From positions 1-40,420 of the forward strand of contig NZ_BCYQ01000022.1 of NCBI RefSeq assembly GCF_001598275.1: DNA of 40,420 bases. The letters run 5' to 3'. How positions within the stretch are numbered: the stretch's first letter is position 1; the number at the start of each line of letters is the position of its first letter. The notes beneath the pieces were generated by a model. That model was not told the origin of the DNA, made no database searches, and saw only the letters and a list, made by a program, of their open reading frames with translations. This DNA is from Moraxella oblonga NBRC 102422 (GTDB taxonomy: Bacteria > Pseudomonadota > Gammaproteobacteria > Pseudomonadales > Moraxellaceae). Shown here piece by piece: positions 9,035 through 16,883 of the stretch. The position numbers were made by a program, and so were the translations under genes.

Positions 9035-10274
9035 AACCGCCACCATATTCATTAAAAACACCAATCCATTATTTGATGTGATTGATGATTATGCGTTTTT
9101 ATGCAAAAACCTTAAAAACTCTGCTTTGTATGCTTATCGTCAAGCTTTCTTTAGCAACAAAACCATCAATAAATTTTCCCTAATTAACACCTTTACCCAT
9201 GACAAACAAGCTGATTACATTGCAATCCCTAGAAAGGTTGCCCAACAAATCATTTTTCAAGTGGCACAAGAGTTTCAATCCTTTTGGGGATTGATTAAAT
9301 TATGGGTGAAAGACAAAACAAAACCACGCCCCAACATACCACGTTACTTAGACAAACAAAAAGGACGTGCCAACATCATTTTTACCAAACAAGCCATCAG
9401 TAAAAAGGACTTAGCCAAAGGAGAGCTAACCCTAAGCCCTTTTGATAAATCACGTCCTATTTCAATCAAATTAGGCAAACTTAATCAGTTGATTAGTTAT
9501 GACAATATCCAAGAAGTTAAAGTCGTCAAAGTAGCAAATGGCTATGATGTAAAAATCTGTTATAAAACACAAGACATAGAAAGCCCCACAAGTATAAATC
9601 CAACAAGGGTTTTATCCATTGATTTTGGTGTAAACAATTTAATGACGGTTGGCAATAACATCAAAGCACAAAACATCATTATCAAGGGCAAAGCCTTAAA
9701 ATCCTTTAACCAATATTTTAATAAAAAGTTGGCGAAGCTAAAAAGCCACTTAGACACCACCAAAGATTTTTTAAAGCCATCTGTCCAAAAGAAATTGGAT
9801 AGGCTTTACCAAAAACGCAAACACAAGGTCAATGACTTTTTGCATAAAGCAAGCCATTACTTAGTTAATCATGCCGTTGAAAACCACATTGATACCCTAG
9901 TCATAGGTTACAATCAAGGCTTAAAACAAGAGATTGAGATTGGCAGGGTCAATAACCAAAAATTTGTGAACATTCCTTTTGCCACGCTACTCGATATGAT
10001 AACCTACAAGGCAAAAGAAAAAGGAATGCAGGTCATCATCACAAATGAAAGCCACACCAGCAAATGTAGTTTTTTAGATGATGAACCGATACAAAAACAA
10101 CCCACTTACAAAGGTAAGCGGATAAAACGTGGATTATTTAAATCATCACAAGGCAAGCTCATTAACGCTGATGTCAATGGTGCTTTAAATATCTTGCGAA
10201 AAGTAATTGGGAACTTTGATTATGACCCAATACAGGTGTGTAGTACGCCAAAGATGGTTAATGTCTTAAAGTAA
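9027..10274 (+). CDS. tnpB: TnpB RuvC-like protein of IS607, atypical active site
   Basis: A 415-aa TnpB, the RNA-guided nuclease family ancestral to Cas12. RuvC-I is VLSIDFGVNN (Asp199) and RuvC-III is INADVNGALNI (Asp382). At RuvC-II, where TnpB normally has a Glu after a run of hydrophobics, the sequence reads LVIGYNQGLKQE (291-302), with Gly at the expected place and nearby Glu residues as possible substitutes. The zinc-finger segment is degenerate: TSKCSFLDDE followed by KRIKRGLFKSSQGK keeps one Cys instead of four. These departures typify one TnpB subgroup, so they need not mean decay. Its guide RNA, if made, would overlap the gene's 3' end, because only 18 bases lie between the stop codon and the end of the right repeat. 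Confidence 0.9.
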   Translation: MYKTATIFIKNTNPLFDVIDDYAFLCKNLKNSALYAYRQAFFSNKTINKFSLINTFTHDKQADYIAIPRKVAQQIIFQVAQEFQSFWGLIKLWVKDKTKPRPNIPRYLDKQKGRANIIFTKQAISKKDLAKGELTLSPFDKSRPISIKLGKLNQLISYDNIQEVKVVKVANGYDVKICYKTQDIESPTSINPTRVLSIDFGVNNLMTVGNNIKAQNIIIKGKALKSFNQYFNKKLAKLKSHLDTTKDFLKPSVQKKLDRLYQKRKHKVNDFLHKASHYLVNHAVENHIDTLVIGYNQGLKQEIEIGRVNNQKFVNIPFATLLDMITYKAKEKGMQVIITNESHTSKCSFLDDEPIQKQPTYKGKRIKRGLFKSSQGKLINADVNGALNILRKVIGNFDYDPIQVCSTPKMVNVLK

Positions 10275-10292
10275 TTTACCATATTTTACTAT
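10274..10292 (-). repeat. Right 19-bp inverted repeat of the IS607 element
   Basis: It is the exact reverse complement of 8405-8423 and begins at the last base of the tnpB stop codon. A TnpB guide RNA would be expected to end about here, with its guide read from the flanking DNA beyond. Confidence 0.75.
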
Positions 10293-10344
10293 GGTTTTTG
10301 CAACTATGCAATCCAAGCCAAGTAACCAAAAAGAGTAAAAATCA

Positions 10345-10617
10345 ATGAAATGGGTAAAGGCGGGCATATGGGCGGTTTTACTGCTTATGGGGCTGTATCT
10401 TTGGATATTTGATTGGGGGGTGGGGTATGTGCTTCTTAGCATTGCCAGTCATGGCGTGTTACGGTGGCTTTTACACAAACGCCTCATCAGACCGCACATC
10501 ATTTGGGTGGTGTTGGCGGTGTTGTTTGGGGTGCATGTCTGGGCGTATCAAGGATTGCAACATCATCAAGCACGCCATGACACAGGCGAGCGGTGGTCGC
10601 AGTATGGGGCGTTGTAG
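10345..10617 (+). CDS. Small membrane protein of unknown function
   Basis: A 90-aa protein with three hydrophobic spans, at about 7-22 (IWAVLLLMGLYLWIF), 26-42 and 52-68. It ends in a His/Arg-rich tail (GLQHHQARHDTGERW). AAAAAGAG precedes the ATG at about ten bases. I do not recognise the family. It stands alone between the IS607 element and a bidirectional terminator, so the IS insertion may have separated it from its former promoter. Coding status rests on membrane-protein character and the ribosome site; an overlapping frame at 10409 looks like a shadow. Confidence 0.55.
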   Translation: MKWVKAGIWAVLLLMGLYLWIFDWGVGYVLLSIASHGVLRWLLHKRLIRPHIIWVVLAVLFGVHVWAYQGLQHHQARHDTGERWSQYGAL

Positions 10618-10700
10618 CTGGGTGTGGTTAAATTTTACCACAAGCTTATCAAATTGTGAGTTTGGCTAGTGGAGATGACAAGAGGGTTATGAAGTTTGAT

Positions 10701-10732
10701 AAAAAAGGACGAGATTTCGTCCTTTTGTTTTT
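10701..10732. terminator. Bidirectional terminator between the small gene and panF
   Basis: AAAAGGACGA (10703-10712) and TCGTCCTTTT (10717-10726) make a perfect 10-bp stem with a 4-base loop, flanked by A-rich and T-rich tracts. It can serve the + strand gene ending at 10617 and the - strand panF ending at 10735. Confidence 0.88.
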
Positions 10733-10734
10733 GG

Positions 10735-12171
10735 TTAAGCCGTGCGATTTTTTCCCAGTTGATTGCCCACAACAAACGCCACAAACCCAACGACCAAAGC
10801 AGGTACAACCGCATGCAAATCAAATAGGGTGATTTTAAAATAGGCAAAAATCACATAGCTAAACAACCCTGCTATCATTGAAAAAATCGCCCCTGTGGCA
10901 TTGGCTTTTTTATAATACAAACCAAAAATAAGAACCCATAAAAAAGTTGCTTCTAGTCCACCAAAGGAAAGCAGGTTTAGCCAAATGAGCATATCAGGCG
11001 GATTTAGCATGGCAACCACCGCCAAAATCACCGTAAATATCAGCGTAAAGCCTGTGGAGTAGCGTTTGATTTTAGCTTCGTTTTTGATGGCATCAGGCTT
11101 GGCAGATAGGTACAAATCCTTGATGAGCGTGCTTGATGATTGGATAAGCATGGAGTCAATGGACGACATGATGGCTGCCATAGGAGCTGCCAAAAATATC
11201 CCTGCCACAAAGGGTGGTAGTACTGTCATCATGAGTGTGGGCACGACTTTGTCAGGTACGTCTAAATTGGGGATAACTGCCCGAGCCAACACGCCCGCCA
11301 GATGCATGCCTAGCACCAGTATGGTCATCACCACCGTTCCCACCAAAATCCCTCGATGAAGTGAGTGACTGTCTTTGTATGCCATGGCACGAATTGCTGT
11401 ATGGGGCAAACCAATCAAACCAAAACACACCAATACCCAAAAGGATAGCATAAAGGTTGCTGACAGTTTATCATCTACTCCTGTGGGTGTGAGCAGGCGT
11501 GGGTCAATGGTGTGTAGTGTGGTCATGGCATTTTCAATGCCCCCTGTGGCTATCACCGTACCGCCAAGTAGCAAAATTGTACCAATCATCATGACTAGCC
11601 CTTGTACGGTATCGGTCAACACCACCGCACGAAAACCGCCAATAAAAGTATAAAGTCCAATCACGAGGGCAAAAACACCAATAGATAGTTCATAGGGCAA
11701 ACCAAGCGTGGTTTCTAAAAGGCGACCTGCTCCGATAAACTGCACCACCATCATGCCAAAAAAAGCCAGTAGGAGTGATATGCACGCAAGATAGACGACT
11801 ACTTTGTTTTGGTAGCGAGCAAACAGCAAATCATTGATGGTAATGCTCCCTGTTTGTCGGGCGTAGATGGCAAATTTTTTGCCTAATGTGCCAAGCGTGA
11901 GCCAAATGGCAGGTACTTGAATCATCGCCAGCAGTACCCAGCCAAGCCCATATTTGTACGCCGCTCCGGGACCGCCGATGAATGAGCTTGCTGATACGTA
12001 GGTGGCGACAGTTGTCATGGCAAGTACAAAACCACCCATTGAGCGAGAGCCAACATAGTATTCGTCTAAAAATCCGCCTTGCTTGCGTTTTTGGTAGGCA
12101 TACCACGCCACTCCAAAGACAAAGCATAGATACAGCACAAGGGGAATGAGAATTTGTACATTTAGATTCAT
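10735..12171 (-). CDS. panF: Sodium/pantothenate symporter PanF
   Basis: A 478-aa member of the sodium:solute symporter family with about 13 membrane spans, which imports pantothenate (vitamin B5) for coenzyme A synthesis. Family features include DEYYVGSRSMGGFVLAMT near residue 36, the Na+-site region ATYVSASSFIGGPGAAYKYG (about 55-75) and the GGFRAVVLTDTVQGLVM segment (about 178-194). Its length matches E. coli PanF (483 aa). It overlaps the upstream yhdT by four bases (ATGA), the same pairing as in E. coli. PanF is preferred over other symporters of the family because of the YhdT partner and overall similarity. The coenzyme A gene coaD lies elsewhere in the window. Confidence 0.88.
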   Translation of the reverse strand: MNLNVQILIPLVLYLCFVFGVAWYAYQKRKQGGFLDEYYVGSRSMGGFVLAMTTVATYVSASSFIGGPGAAYKYGLGWVLLAMIQVPAIWLTLGTLGKKFAIYARQTGSITINDLLFARYQNKVVVYLACISLLLAFFGMMVVQFIGAGRLLETTLGLPYELSIGVFALVIGLYTFIGGFRAVVLTDTVQGLVMMIGTILLLGGTVIATGGIENAMTTLHTIDPRLLTPTGVDDKLSATFMLSFWVLVCFGLIGLPHTAIRAMAYKDSHSLHRGILVGTVVMTILVLGMHLAGVLARAVIPNLDVPDKVVPTLMMTVLPPFVAGIFLAAPMAAIMSSIDSMLIQSSSTLIKDLYLSAKPDAIKNEAKIKRYSTGFTLIFTVILAVVAMLNPPDMLIWLNLLSFGGLEATFLWVLIFGLYYKKANATGAIFSMIAGLFSYVIFAYFKITLFDLHAVVPALVVGFVAFVVGNQLGKNRTA

Positions 12172-12458
12172 GCGTTATCCTCATCAGTGTGAGTATTTAA
12201 ATCAATTTCTTTGTAAACAGTTTTTAGTGTTGCCATGCTCATAAGGATAAATAAAATTGGTAAAACAATGCAACTCATCTCAAACCACAAAGGAAAACCT
12301 AAAAGCCCTGTACCATTTGGTAAAAAATAAGCAAAAATTACCCAACCTGCCAAATAAATGAAAGTTAGATACAGCGACCATTTGGCTTCACGGTTTAGTT
12401 GGCGGGTGGTGGGATTGTTGGTTTGGGAGGTGGGAGAATGAGGATTGGATTTGGTCAT
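12168..12458 (-). CDS. yhdT: YhdT family (DUF997) small membrane protein
   Basis: A 96-aa protein. After an Asn/Ser/Thr/Pro-rich N-terminal stretch, two hydrophobic spans (about 30-48 and 56-76) carry the YhdT pattern LNREAKWSLYLTFIYLAGW and FPLWFEMSCIVLPILF. E. coli YhdT is 80 aa and is encoded just upstream of panF, as here. ATG at 12458 is chosen because AGGGA lies six bases before it; the longer frame from 12521 would use TTG without a ribosome site. Its role is not established. It is thought to accompany the symporter. Confidence 0.85.
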   Translation of the reverse strand: MTKSNPHSPTSQTNNPTTRQLNREAKWSLYLTFIYLAGWVIFAYFLPNGTGLLGFPLWFEMSCIVLPILFILMSMATLKTVYKEIDLNTHTDEDNA

Positions 12459-12548
12459 AAACGTCCCTATATGGTAGGCTAGTGTCATAAATTGGGCAAA
12501 TAGTTTAACAAATTTTAGCAATTTTTACCAACGAAAGTGGCTAAGCTA

Positions 12549-12557
12549 TGTTACAAT
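12549..12557 (+). promoter_or_regulatory. Extended -10 promoter of the capsule operon
   Basis: TGTTACAAT is an extended -10 (TG, one base, TACAAT) 30 bases before the first capsule gene, in the divergent gap with yhdT. No good -35 is seen at 17 bases, which fits an extended -10 promoter. Confidence 0.5.
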
Positions 12558-12587
12558 AACGAGATTTTACTCCTCAATACATGATTA

Positions 12588-13400
12588 ATGTCTGTACAGT
12601 TACCTCCTTATCGTCCTATCAAACGCCGTAACGGTTTGCAAGTTATGGTGGCAGCATTTCATGCTTTGCTGATGCGTGAGTTACAGACTCGTTTTGGTAG
12701 CTATCGGCTTGGTTATTTGTGGGCACCTCTTGAAGTCATCTTGCAAATGGTCATCATGCTTGTGATTTTTGGTGCAGTAATGAAACGCACTTTGCCCGGC
12801 ATGGATTATATGCTATTTTTAGTGGCAGGATTTACGCCGTTTTTTATGATGCAAAAAATCGCCACTCGCTCGCTTGGAGCGGTCTCCGCTAATGCAGGAC
12901 TTTTGATGTATCGAGCGGTTAAACACATTGACATCATTATCGCTCGCTCATTTTTGGAGCTTGTGATTTATTTTGTTACTTTTGTGATTTTGCTTGTAGG
13001 TTTGGCATTTTTTGGGATTGGATTTAGTTTGGATAATTTGCACATGGTGCTGTTATGCTGGCTTGCCATGTTCTTTTTTGCTTTTGGGCTTGCCATGATT
13101 ATGATGATTGTGGGGCATTATGGTGGTGAGCTTAGTAAGGTCATTGGTATTGTATTTACGATTTTGTATTTTACCTCTGGGGTGATTTATTCGGTGCATG
13201 TCGTGCCTGAGCCGTATTTGAGTTATTTGATGTACAATCCATTTATTCACAACTTAGAAATGATGCGTCATTCATTATCACCAACTTATCCAATTTATCA
13301 TGTGGATATGTGGTATTTTGTCAAATGGACGGTGTGTGTGAATTTTTTTGGACTGCTTTTATATAAAGCCTTTGAAAATGATTTGATTCGTAGCAAATAA
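12588..13400 (+). CDS. kpsM: Capsule export ABC transporter, inner-membrane permease (KpsM/CtrC/BexB)
   Basis: A 270-aa ABC-2 type permease with six predicted spans. It forms, as a dimer with the following ATPase, the inner-membrane channel that exports lipid-linked capsular polysaccharide. The N-terminal amphipathic segment MVAAFHALLMRELQTRFGSYRLGYLWAPLEV is typical of KpsM/CtrC. The spans lie at about 48-66, 74-90, 115-140, 147-172, 180-200 and 240-258. No clear Shine-Dalgarno sequence precedes the ATG. It is the first gene of a tightly packed run: the next gene begins one base after its stop codon. The closest named relatives are CtrC and BexB as well as KpsM; the symbol follows E. coli. 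Confidence 0.9.
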   Translation: MSVQLPPYRPIKRRNGLQVMVAAFHALLMRELQTRFGSYRLGYLWAPLEVILQMVIMLVIFGAVMKRTLPGMDYMLFLVAGFTPFFMMQKIATRSLGAVSANAGLLMYRAVKHIDIIIARSFLELVIYFVTFVILLVGLAFFGIGFSLDNLHMVLLCWLAMFFFAFGLAMIMMIVGHYGGELSKVIGIVFTILYFTSGVIYSVHVVPEPYLSYLMYNPFIHNLEMMRHSLSPTYPIYHVDMWYFVKWTVCVNFFGLLLYKAFENDLIRSK

Positions 13401-13401
13401 T

Positions 13402-14067
13402 ATGATTGAAATAAAAAACATCACCAAATCATTTATGACGCCACAAGGTCGCCATTATCTGTTTAAAGATTTGAATTTAACCATTGAAGATGGTCAATCG
13501 GTTGGGCTTTTGGGCAAAAATGGTGCAGGTAAATCCACGCTCCTTAGGATTATCTGTGGGCTTGACAGACCAGACAGTGGTGAAGTCATCACCAATAGTA
13601 CTATTAGCTGGCCTGTGGGTGTGGCGGGCGGATTTCAAGGCAGTTTGACAGGACGACAAAACGTCACCTTTGTCTGTCGGCTGTATTCAAGTGGTAGATA
13701 TACCGAAGAAAAAGTGCGTTTTGTCCAAGAATTTGCCGATTTGGGCAAATATTTTGATATGCCCGTCAAAAGCTACTCTTCGGGCATGAAAGCAAGGCTA
13801 ACCTTTGGGCTGTCTTTGGCATTTGATTTTGATTATTATATGTTAGATGAAGTGAGTGCGGTGGGCGATGCGTCTTTTCGTAAGCGTAGCGAAGAAGTTT
13901 TGAACGCACGCCGAAGTCAGGCGGGATTTTTGATGGTGTCGCACAACTTGGCAGATATTGAGAAAAATTGTGATGTTGGGATTGTATTGATGAATCAACG
14001 TGCCCAAGTTTTTGGGAATGTCAAACAAGCAGTTGAGGTGTATAAAGATTATGTCCAAAAAAAATAA
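13402..14067 (+). CDS. kpsT: Capsule export ABC transporter ATPase (KpsT/CtrD/BexA)
   Basis: A 221-aa nucleotide-binding subunit. Walker A is GKNGAGKST (39-47), the ABC signature is SYSSGMKARL (about 123-132), and Walker B with the catalytic Glu is YYMLDEVSAVGD (about 147-158). The H-loop is MVSHNL (about 175-180). The VAGGFQGSLTGRQN segment is characteristic of the KpsT/CtrD/BexA family. It drives export of the polysaccharide through the preceding permease. The next gene starts inside its last codons. Confidence 0.92.
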   Translation: MIEIKNITKSFMTPQGRHYLFKDLNLTIEDGQSVGLLGKNGAGKSTLLRIICGLDRPDSGEVITNSTISWPVGVAGGFQGSLTGRQNVTFVCRLYSSGRYTEEKVRFVQEFADLGKYFDMPVKSYSSGMKARLTFGLSLAFDFDYYMLDEVSAVGDASFRKRSEEVLNARRSQAGFLMVSHNLADIEKNCDVGIVLMNQRAQVFGNVKQAVEVYKDYVQKK

Positions 14068-15154
14068 AAAGAAATTTAAAAAAATACTGTTGTTTGTGGC
14101 GGTGGTGGTTATTCCTTGGGTGGCGACCGCCATATATACGACCAATTTGGCAAATCCACGCTATGTTAGCACATCATCTGTTGTCATCAAACAAGTGTCT
14201 GACCAAGCAAGTGCAAGCTCTGGTTTTTCTGCACTTTTGGGGGTTAATAATACCAACCGTGAAGATGCGGTGTATTTGACCGAATATATTTTATCCAACG
14301 ACATGATTGAGATTTTGGATGCTGAGTTTGATTTTCGCACCCATTATCGGGTGTCAGGTTCGGATTTTATCTATGAAATTCCAGAAAATGCCACCCAAGA
14401 AGAGTTGCGTGAATATTTTAAAAAGCGAGTGTCTGTCAAATTGGACGAGCTTAGTTATGTTTTGACGGTTGAGACACAAGGATTTACGCCAGAGTATGCC
14501 TTGCGGTTAAATCGTGCGATTTTGCGAGAATCTGAAAAGTTCGTCAATAGTGTCTCAAAACAAACTGCCAACGAGCAACTTGCCTTTGTCAGTGACCAAG
14601 TAACAGAAGCTGAAAGTCGCCTTGAAAAAGCCAAAAATGCTTTGCTTGATTACCAAAATACCAATGAGATTTTTGATCCACAAACCAATGCCCAAATCGT
14701 CAACCAAGTCATCGGTACACTGCAAGGTCAGCTTAGCACCCTACGCACCGAAGAGCGTCAACTTTTGAGCTATCTTAACCCAGAAGCACCACAAGTGGTG
14801 AGTTTGCGTAGCCAAATCAGTTCGGTTGAAAAACAAATCAAAGATGAGCAGTCCAAACTCACTTCTGCACAGTCTGCCAAATTGAACGAAAAAACAGCAG
14901 AATTTGAGGCATTAAAGGCAGATGTAGAGTTTGCTGGCGAGCTTTATAAATTGGCACTGACTTCTATGGAAAACTCTCGTCTAGAAGTGCTTAGAAAAAT
15001 GAAAAATCTTGTCATCATTTCAAGTCCGCACAAGGCAGAAGAGGCACTTTATCCACGTGTGGGTTATGTGCTTGGTACGTCATTTGTGTTACTTTTGATT
15101 TTATACGGCTTTATCGTGCTGGTGCTTGCAGTTATCAGAGACCATTCTAAGTGA
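14051..15154 (+). CDS. kpsE: Capsule export inner-membrane/periplasmic adaptor (KpsE/CtrB/BexC)
   Basis: A 367-aa polysaccharide co-polymerase-type protein linking the ABC transporter to the outer-membrane channel. A very basic N-terminus (MSKKNKKKFKK) is followed by a membrane span at about 14-32. A long periplasmic region contains coiled-coil stretches at about 155-210 and 235-320. A second span lies near the C-terminus (about 335-362). The length matches BexC (377) and CtrB (387). ATG 14051 is chosen because GAGGTG lies upstream and the protein then begins with the usual short basic cytoplasmic tail. The open frame extends back to 14000 inside kpsT, but those residues look like kpsT out of frame. 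Confidence 0.9.
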   Translation: MSKKNKKKFKKILLFVAVVVIPWVATAIYTTNLANPRYVSTSSVVIKQVSDQASASSGFSALLGVNNTNREDAVYLTEYILSNDMIEILDAEFDFRTHYRVSGSDFIYEIPENATQEELREYFKKRVSVKLDELSYVLTVETQGFTPEYALRLNRAILRESEKFVNSVSKQTANEQLAFVSDQVTEAESRLEKAKNALLDYQNTNEIFDPQTNAQIVNQVIGTLQGQLSTLRTEERQLLSYLNPEAPQVVSLRSQISSVEKQIKDEQSKLTSAQSAKLNEKTAEFEALKADVEFAGELYKLALTSMENSRLEVLRKMKNLVIISSPHKAEEALYPRVGYVLGTSFVLLLILYGFIVLVLAVIRDHSK

Positions 15155-15176
15155 TTGATTTATAAGGAAAATAATA

Positions 15177-16883
15177 ATGAGAAAATTTGCCAAACTCACG
15201 CCAATTGCCATTGCATTTTTATCGTCTCATATCGCCATCGCCAACACCAACTTTGCCACTAACAATAATACAGGTCGTCTGGCAGGCGTGATGGGTCAAG
15301 GCATACCATCAGAAGCAACAACGGCTGAGGCGGTGGCGATGGCAAGTATGCCAACCAACGCTGTGATTAGTAACACTTCTGCTGTCCAGCACATCAAATC
15401 AGACGTACGTATTTTTGGTGAGCAGTTGTTTCGTGGGGCGTTTGCCACTACATCAGGCTCAACCTTTAATGACAGTTATGTGATTAATGTGGGTGATAAT
15501 GTCCAAGTGCGTATGTGGGGGGCATACCAGTACGCTGCTACGATGACAGTAGATCCACAGGGTAACATCTTTTTACCAAACGTTGGACCTGTGCGTATTG
15601 CAGGTATCCAAAATGGGCAACTTCAAAATGTGGTGCAGTCAGCCATTGCACGTATTTATCGCTCCAATGTAGGGGTGTATGCTTCACTAGAACAAGCCCA
15701 GCCTGTCAAGGTGTTTGTTACTGGTTTTGTCAATCAACCGGGTTATTATGGTGGTTTGGCGGCAGATAGTGTGCTATCTTATATTGACCGTGCAGGTGGC
15801 ATTGACCCCAAGCGTGGCAGTTATATAGATGTGCAGATTTTGCGAAATGGGCAAGCTGTTCAAAAAATCAACCTCTACGATTTTCTCATCATGGGGCGGT
15901 TGTCGCCATTTTCGTTCAGAGATGGCGATGTGATTAATGTCGCTTCGCAAAAACAGACATTTAGCATTTCTGGCAAAGTCCAAAACGAATATGTATTTGA
16001 ATTTGGCGTTGATGATTTGACCATCTCGGACGTGCTGGCGGTTGCCAAACCACTGGCAGACGCTACCAACATCAGCATTACTCGTGCTTCTGGTAAAGCC
16101 CAAACAGCAGAATATTATGCCCTAAATGATGCCAAAAGTGTCCCTGTCAACAATGGAGACAAACTGGTCGTAACGTCTGACCGACACGCAGGTACGATAG
16201 CTGTGCAAGTAACAGGAGCTCACAAAGGTAATGGGGCGGTGATTTTGCCATATGGGGCAAGACTCAAAGACGTCATTGCCCAACTTGAACCATCTTCTTT
16301 GGCAAATGTCAATAATCTCACCATTTACCGTGAGTCGGTCAAAGCCAGCCAAAAAAATGCAATCAATAAAACGCTAGACCGCCTCCAAGAGATGACACTG
16401 GCTACCCAATCCACTACTCGTGAAGAGGCTCAGCTTCGTGCCGAAGATGCCAAATTGGTGGAACAATTCATCACCAAAGCTCGTCAGATTGAGCCGACAG
16501 GGCGGATTGTGGTTGTGCCAAACTCATGGCAGGATATTATCCTAGAACAAGGCGACATCATTCACATTCCTGCTCAGACTTCGGTCATTACTGTCAATGG
16601 TCAAGTAAGAAATCAAGGGGCATTGACGTTCAATCCTGATTTGACAGTGGGAGACTATGTTGCCAAATCAGGGGGGTTTGACGATAATGCTGATACCGAG
16701 CAGATTTTGGTCATGCACCAAAATGGCGAAACGAGTGTGGTAAATACTGCCTATCGCATCAAGCAAGGTGATGAAATCATGGTTTTGCCCAAAGTCAAAA
16801 CTCGCAAAGTTGAGATTGCCCGTGGCATTGCACAGGTGATTTATCAGCTTGCGGTGGCGACAGGCGTGATTGTTAAGTTATAA
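15177..16883 (+). CDS. kpsD: Outer-membrane/periplasmic capsule export protein (KpsD/CtrA-like)
   Basis: A 568-aa polysaccharide export protein of the OPX family. The signal peptide is of the signal peptidase I type (MRKFAKLTPIAIAFLSS, cleavage probably after HIAIA) with no lipobox. The export domain runs from about 95-190 (YVINVGDNVQVRMWGAYQY and FLPNVGPVRIAG). SLBB-type repeats follow at about 178-255, 265-360 and 475-545. Length and the unlipidated start resemble KpsD (558 aa) more than the shorter lipoproteins CtrA/BexD. It completes the export conduit across the periplasm and outer membrane. TATAAGGAAA supplies the ribosome site. The kpsC start overlaps its stop by one base. Confidence 0.88.
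   Translation: MRKFAKLTPIAIAFLSSHIAIANTNFATNNNTGRLAGVMGQGIPSEATTAEAVAMASMPTNAVISNTSAVQHIKSDVRIFGEQLFRGAFATTSGSTFNDSYVINVGDNVQVRMWGAYQYAATMTVDPQGNIFLPNVGPVRIAGIQNGQLQNVVQSAIARIYRSNVGVYASLEQAQPVKVFVTGFVNQPGYYGGLAADSVLSYIDRAGGIDPKRGSYIDVQILRNGQAVQKINLYDFLIMGRLSPFSFRDGDVINVASQKQTFSISGKVQNEYVFEFGVDDLTISDVLAVAKPLADATNISITRASGKAQTAEYYALNDAKSVPVNNGDKLVVTSDRHAGTIAVQVTGAHKGNGAVILPYGARLKDVIAQLEPSSLANVNNLTIYRESVKASQKNAINKTLDRLQEMTLATQSTTREEAQLRAEDAKLVEQFITKARQIEPTGRIVVVPNSWQDIILEQGDIIHIPAQTSVITVNGQVRNQGALTFNPDLTVGDYVAKSGGFDDNADTEQILVMHQNGETSVVNTAYRIKQGDEIMVLPKVKTRKVEIARGIAQVIYQLAVATGVIVKL

Larger units (their letters stand above)
8405..10292 (+). mobile_element. IS607-family insertion sequence
   Basis: An element of about 1.9 kb with an IS607-type serine-recombinase tnpA and an overlapping tnpB, both intact. 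It lies between the mqo terminator and a small membrane-protein gene. It is bounded by a perfect 19-bp inverted repeat (8405-8423 and 10274-10292), and these are taken as the ends. IS607 elements are generally described as lacking terminal inverted repeats and target duplications, so the real boundaries may lie slightly outside. No target duplication is seen. Confidence 0.8.

Noticed and set aside
10409-10669. Overlapping 86-codon frame within the small membrane-protein gene
   Set aside because: Composition (Cys/Trp/Ser-rich) is typical of an out-of-frame reading, and no ribosome site precedes it.
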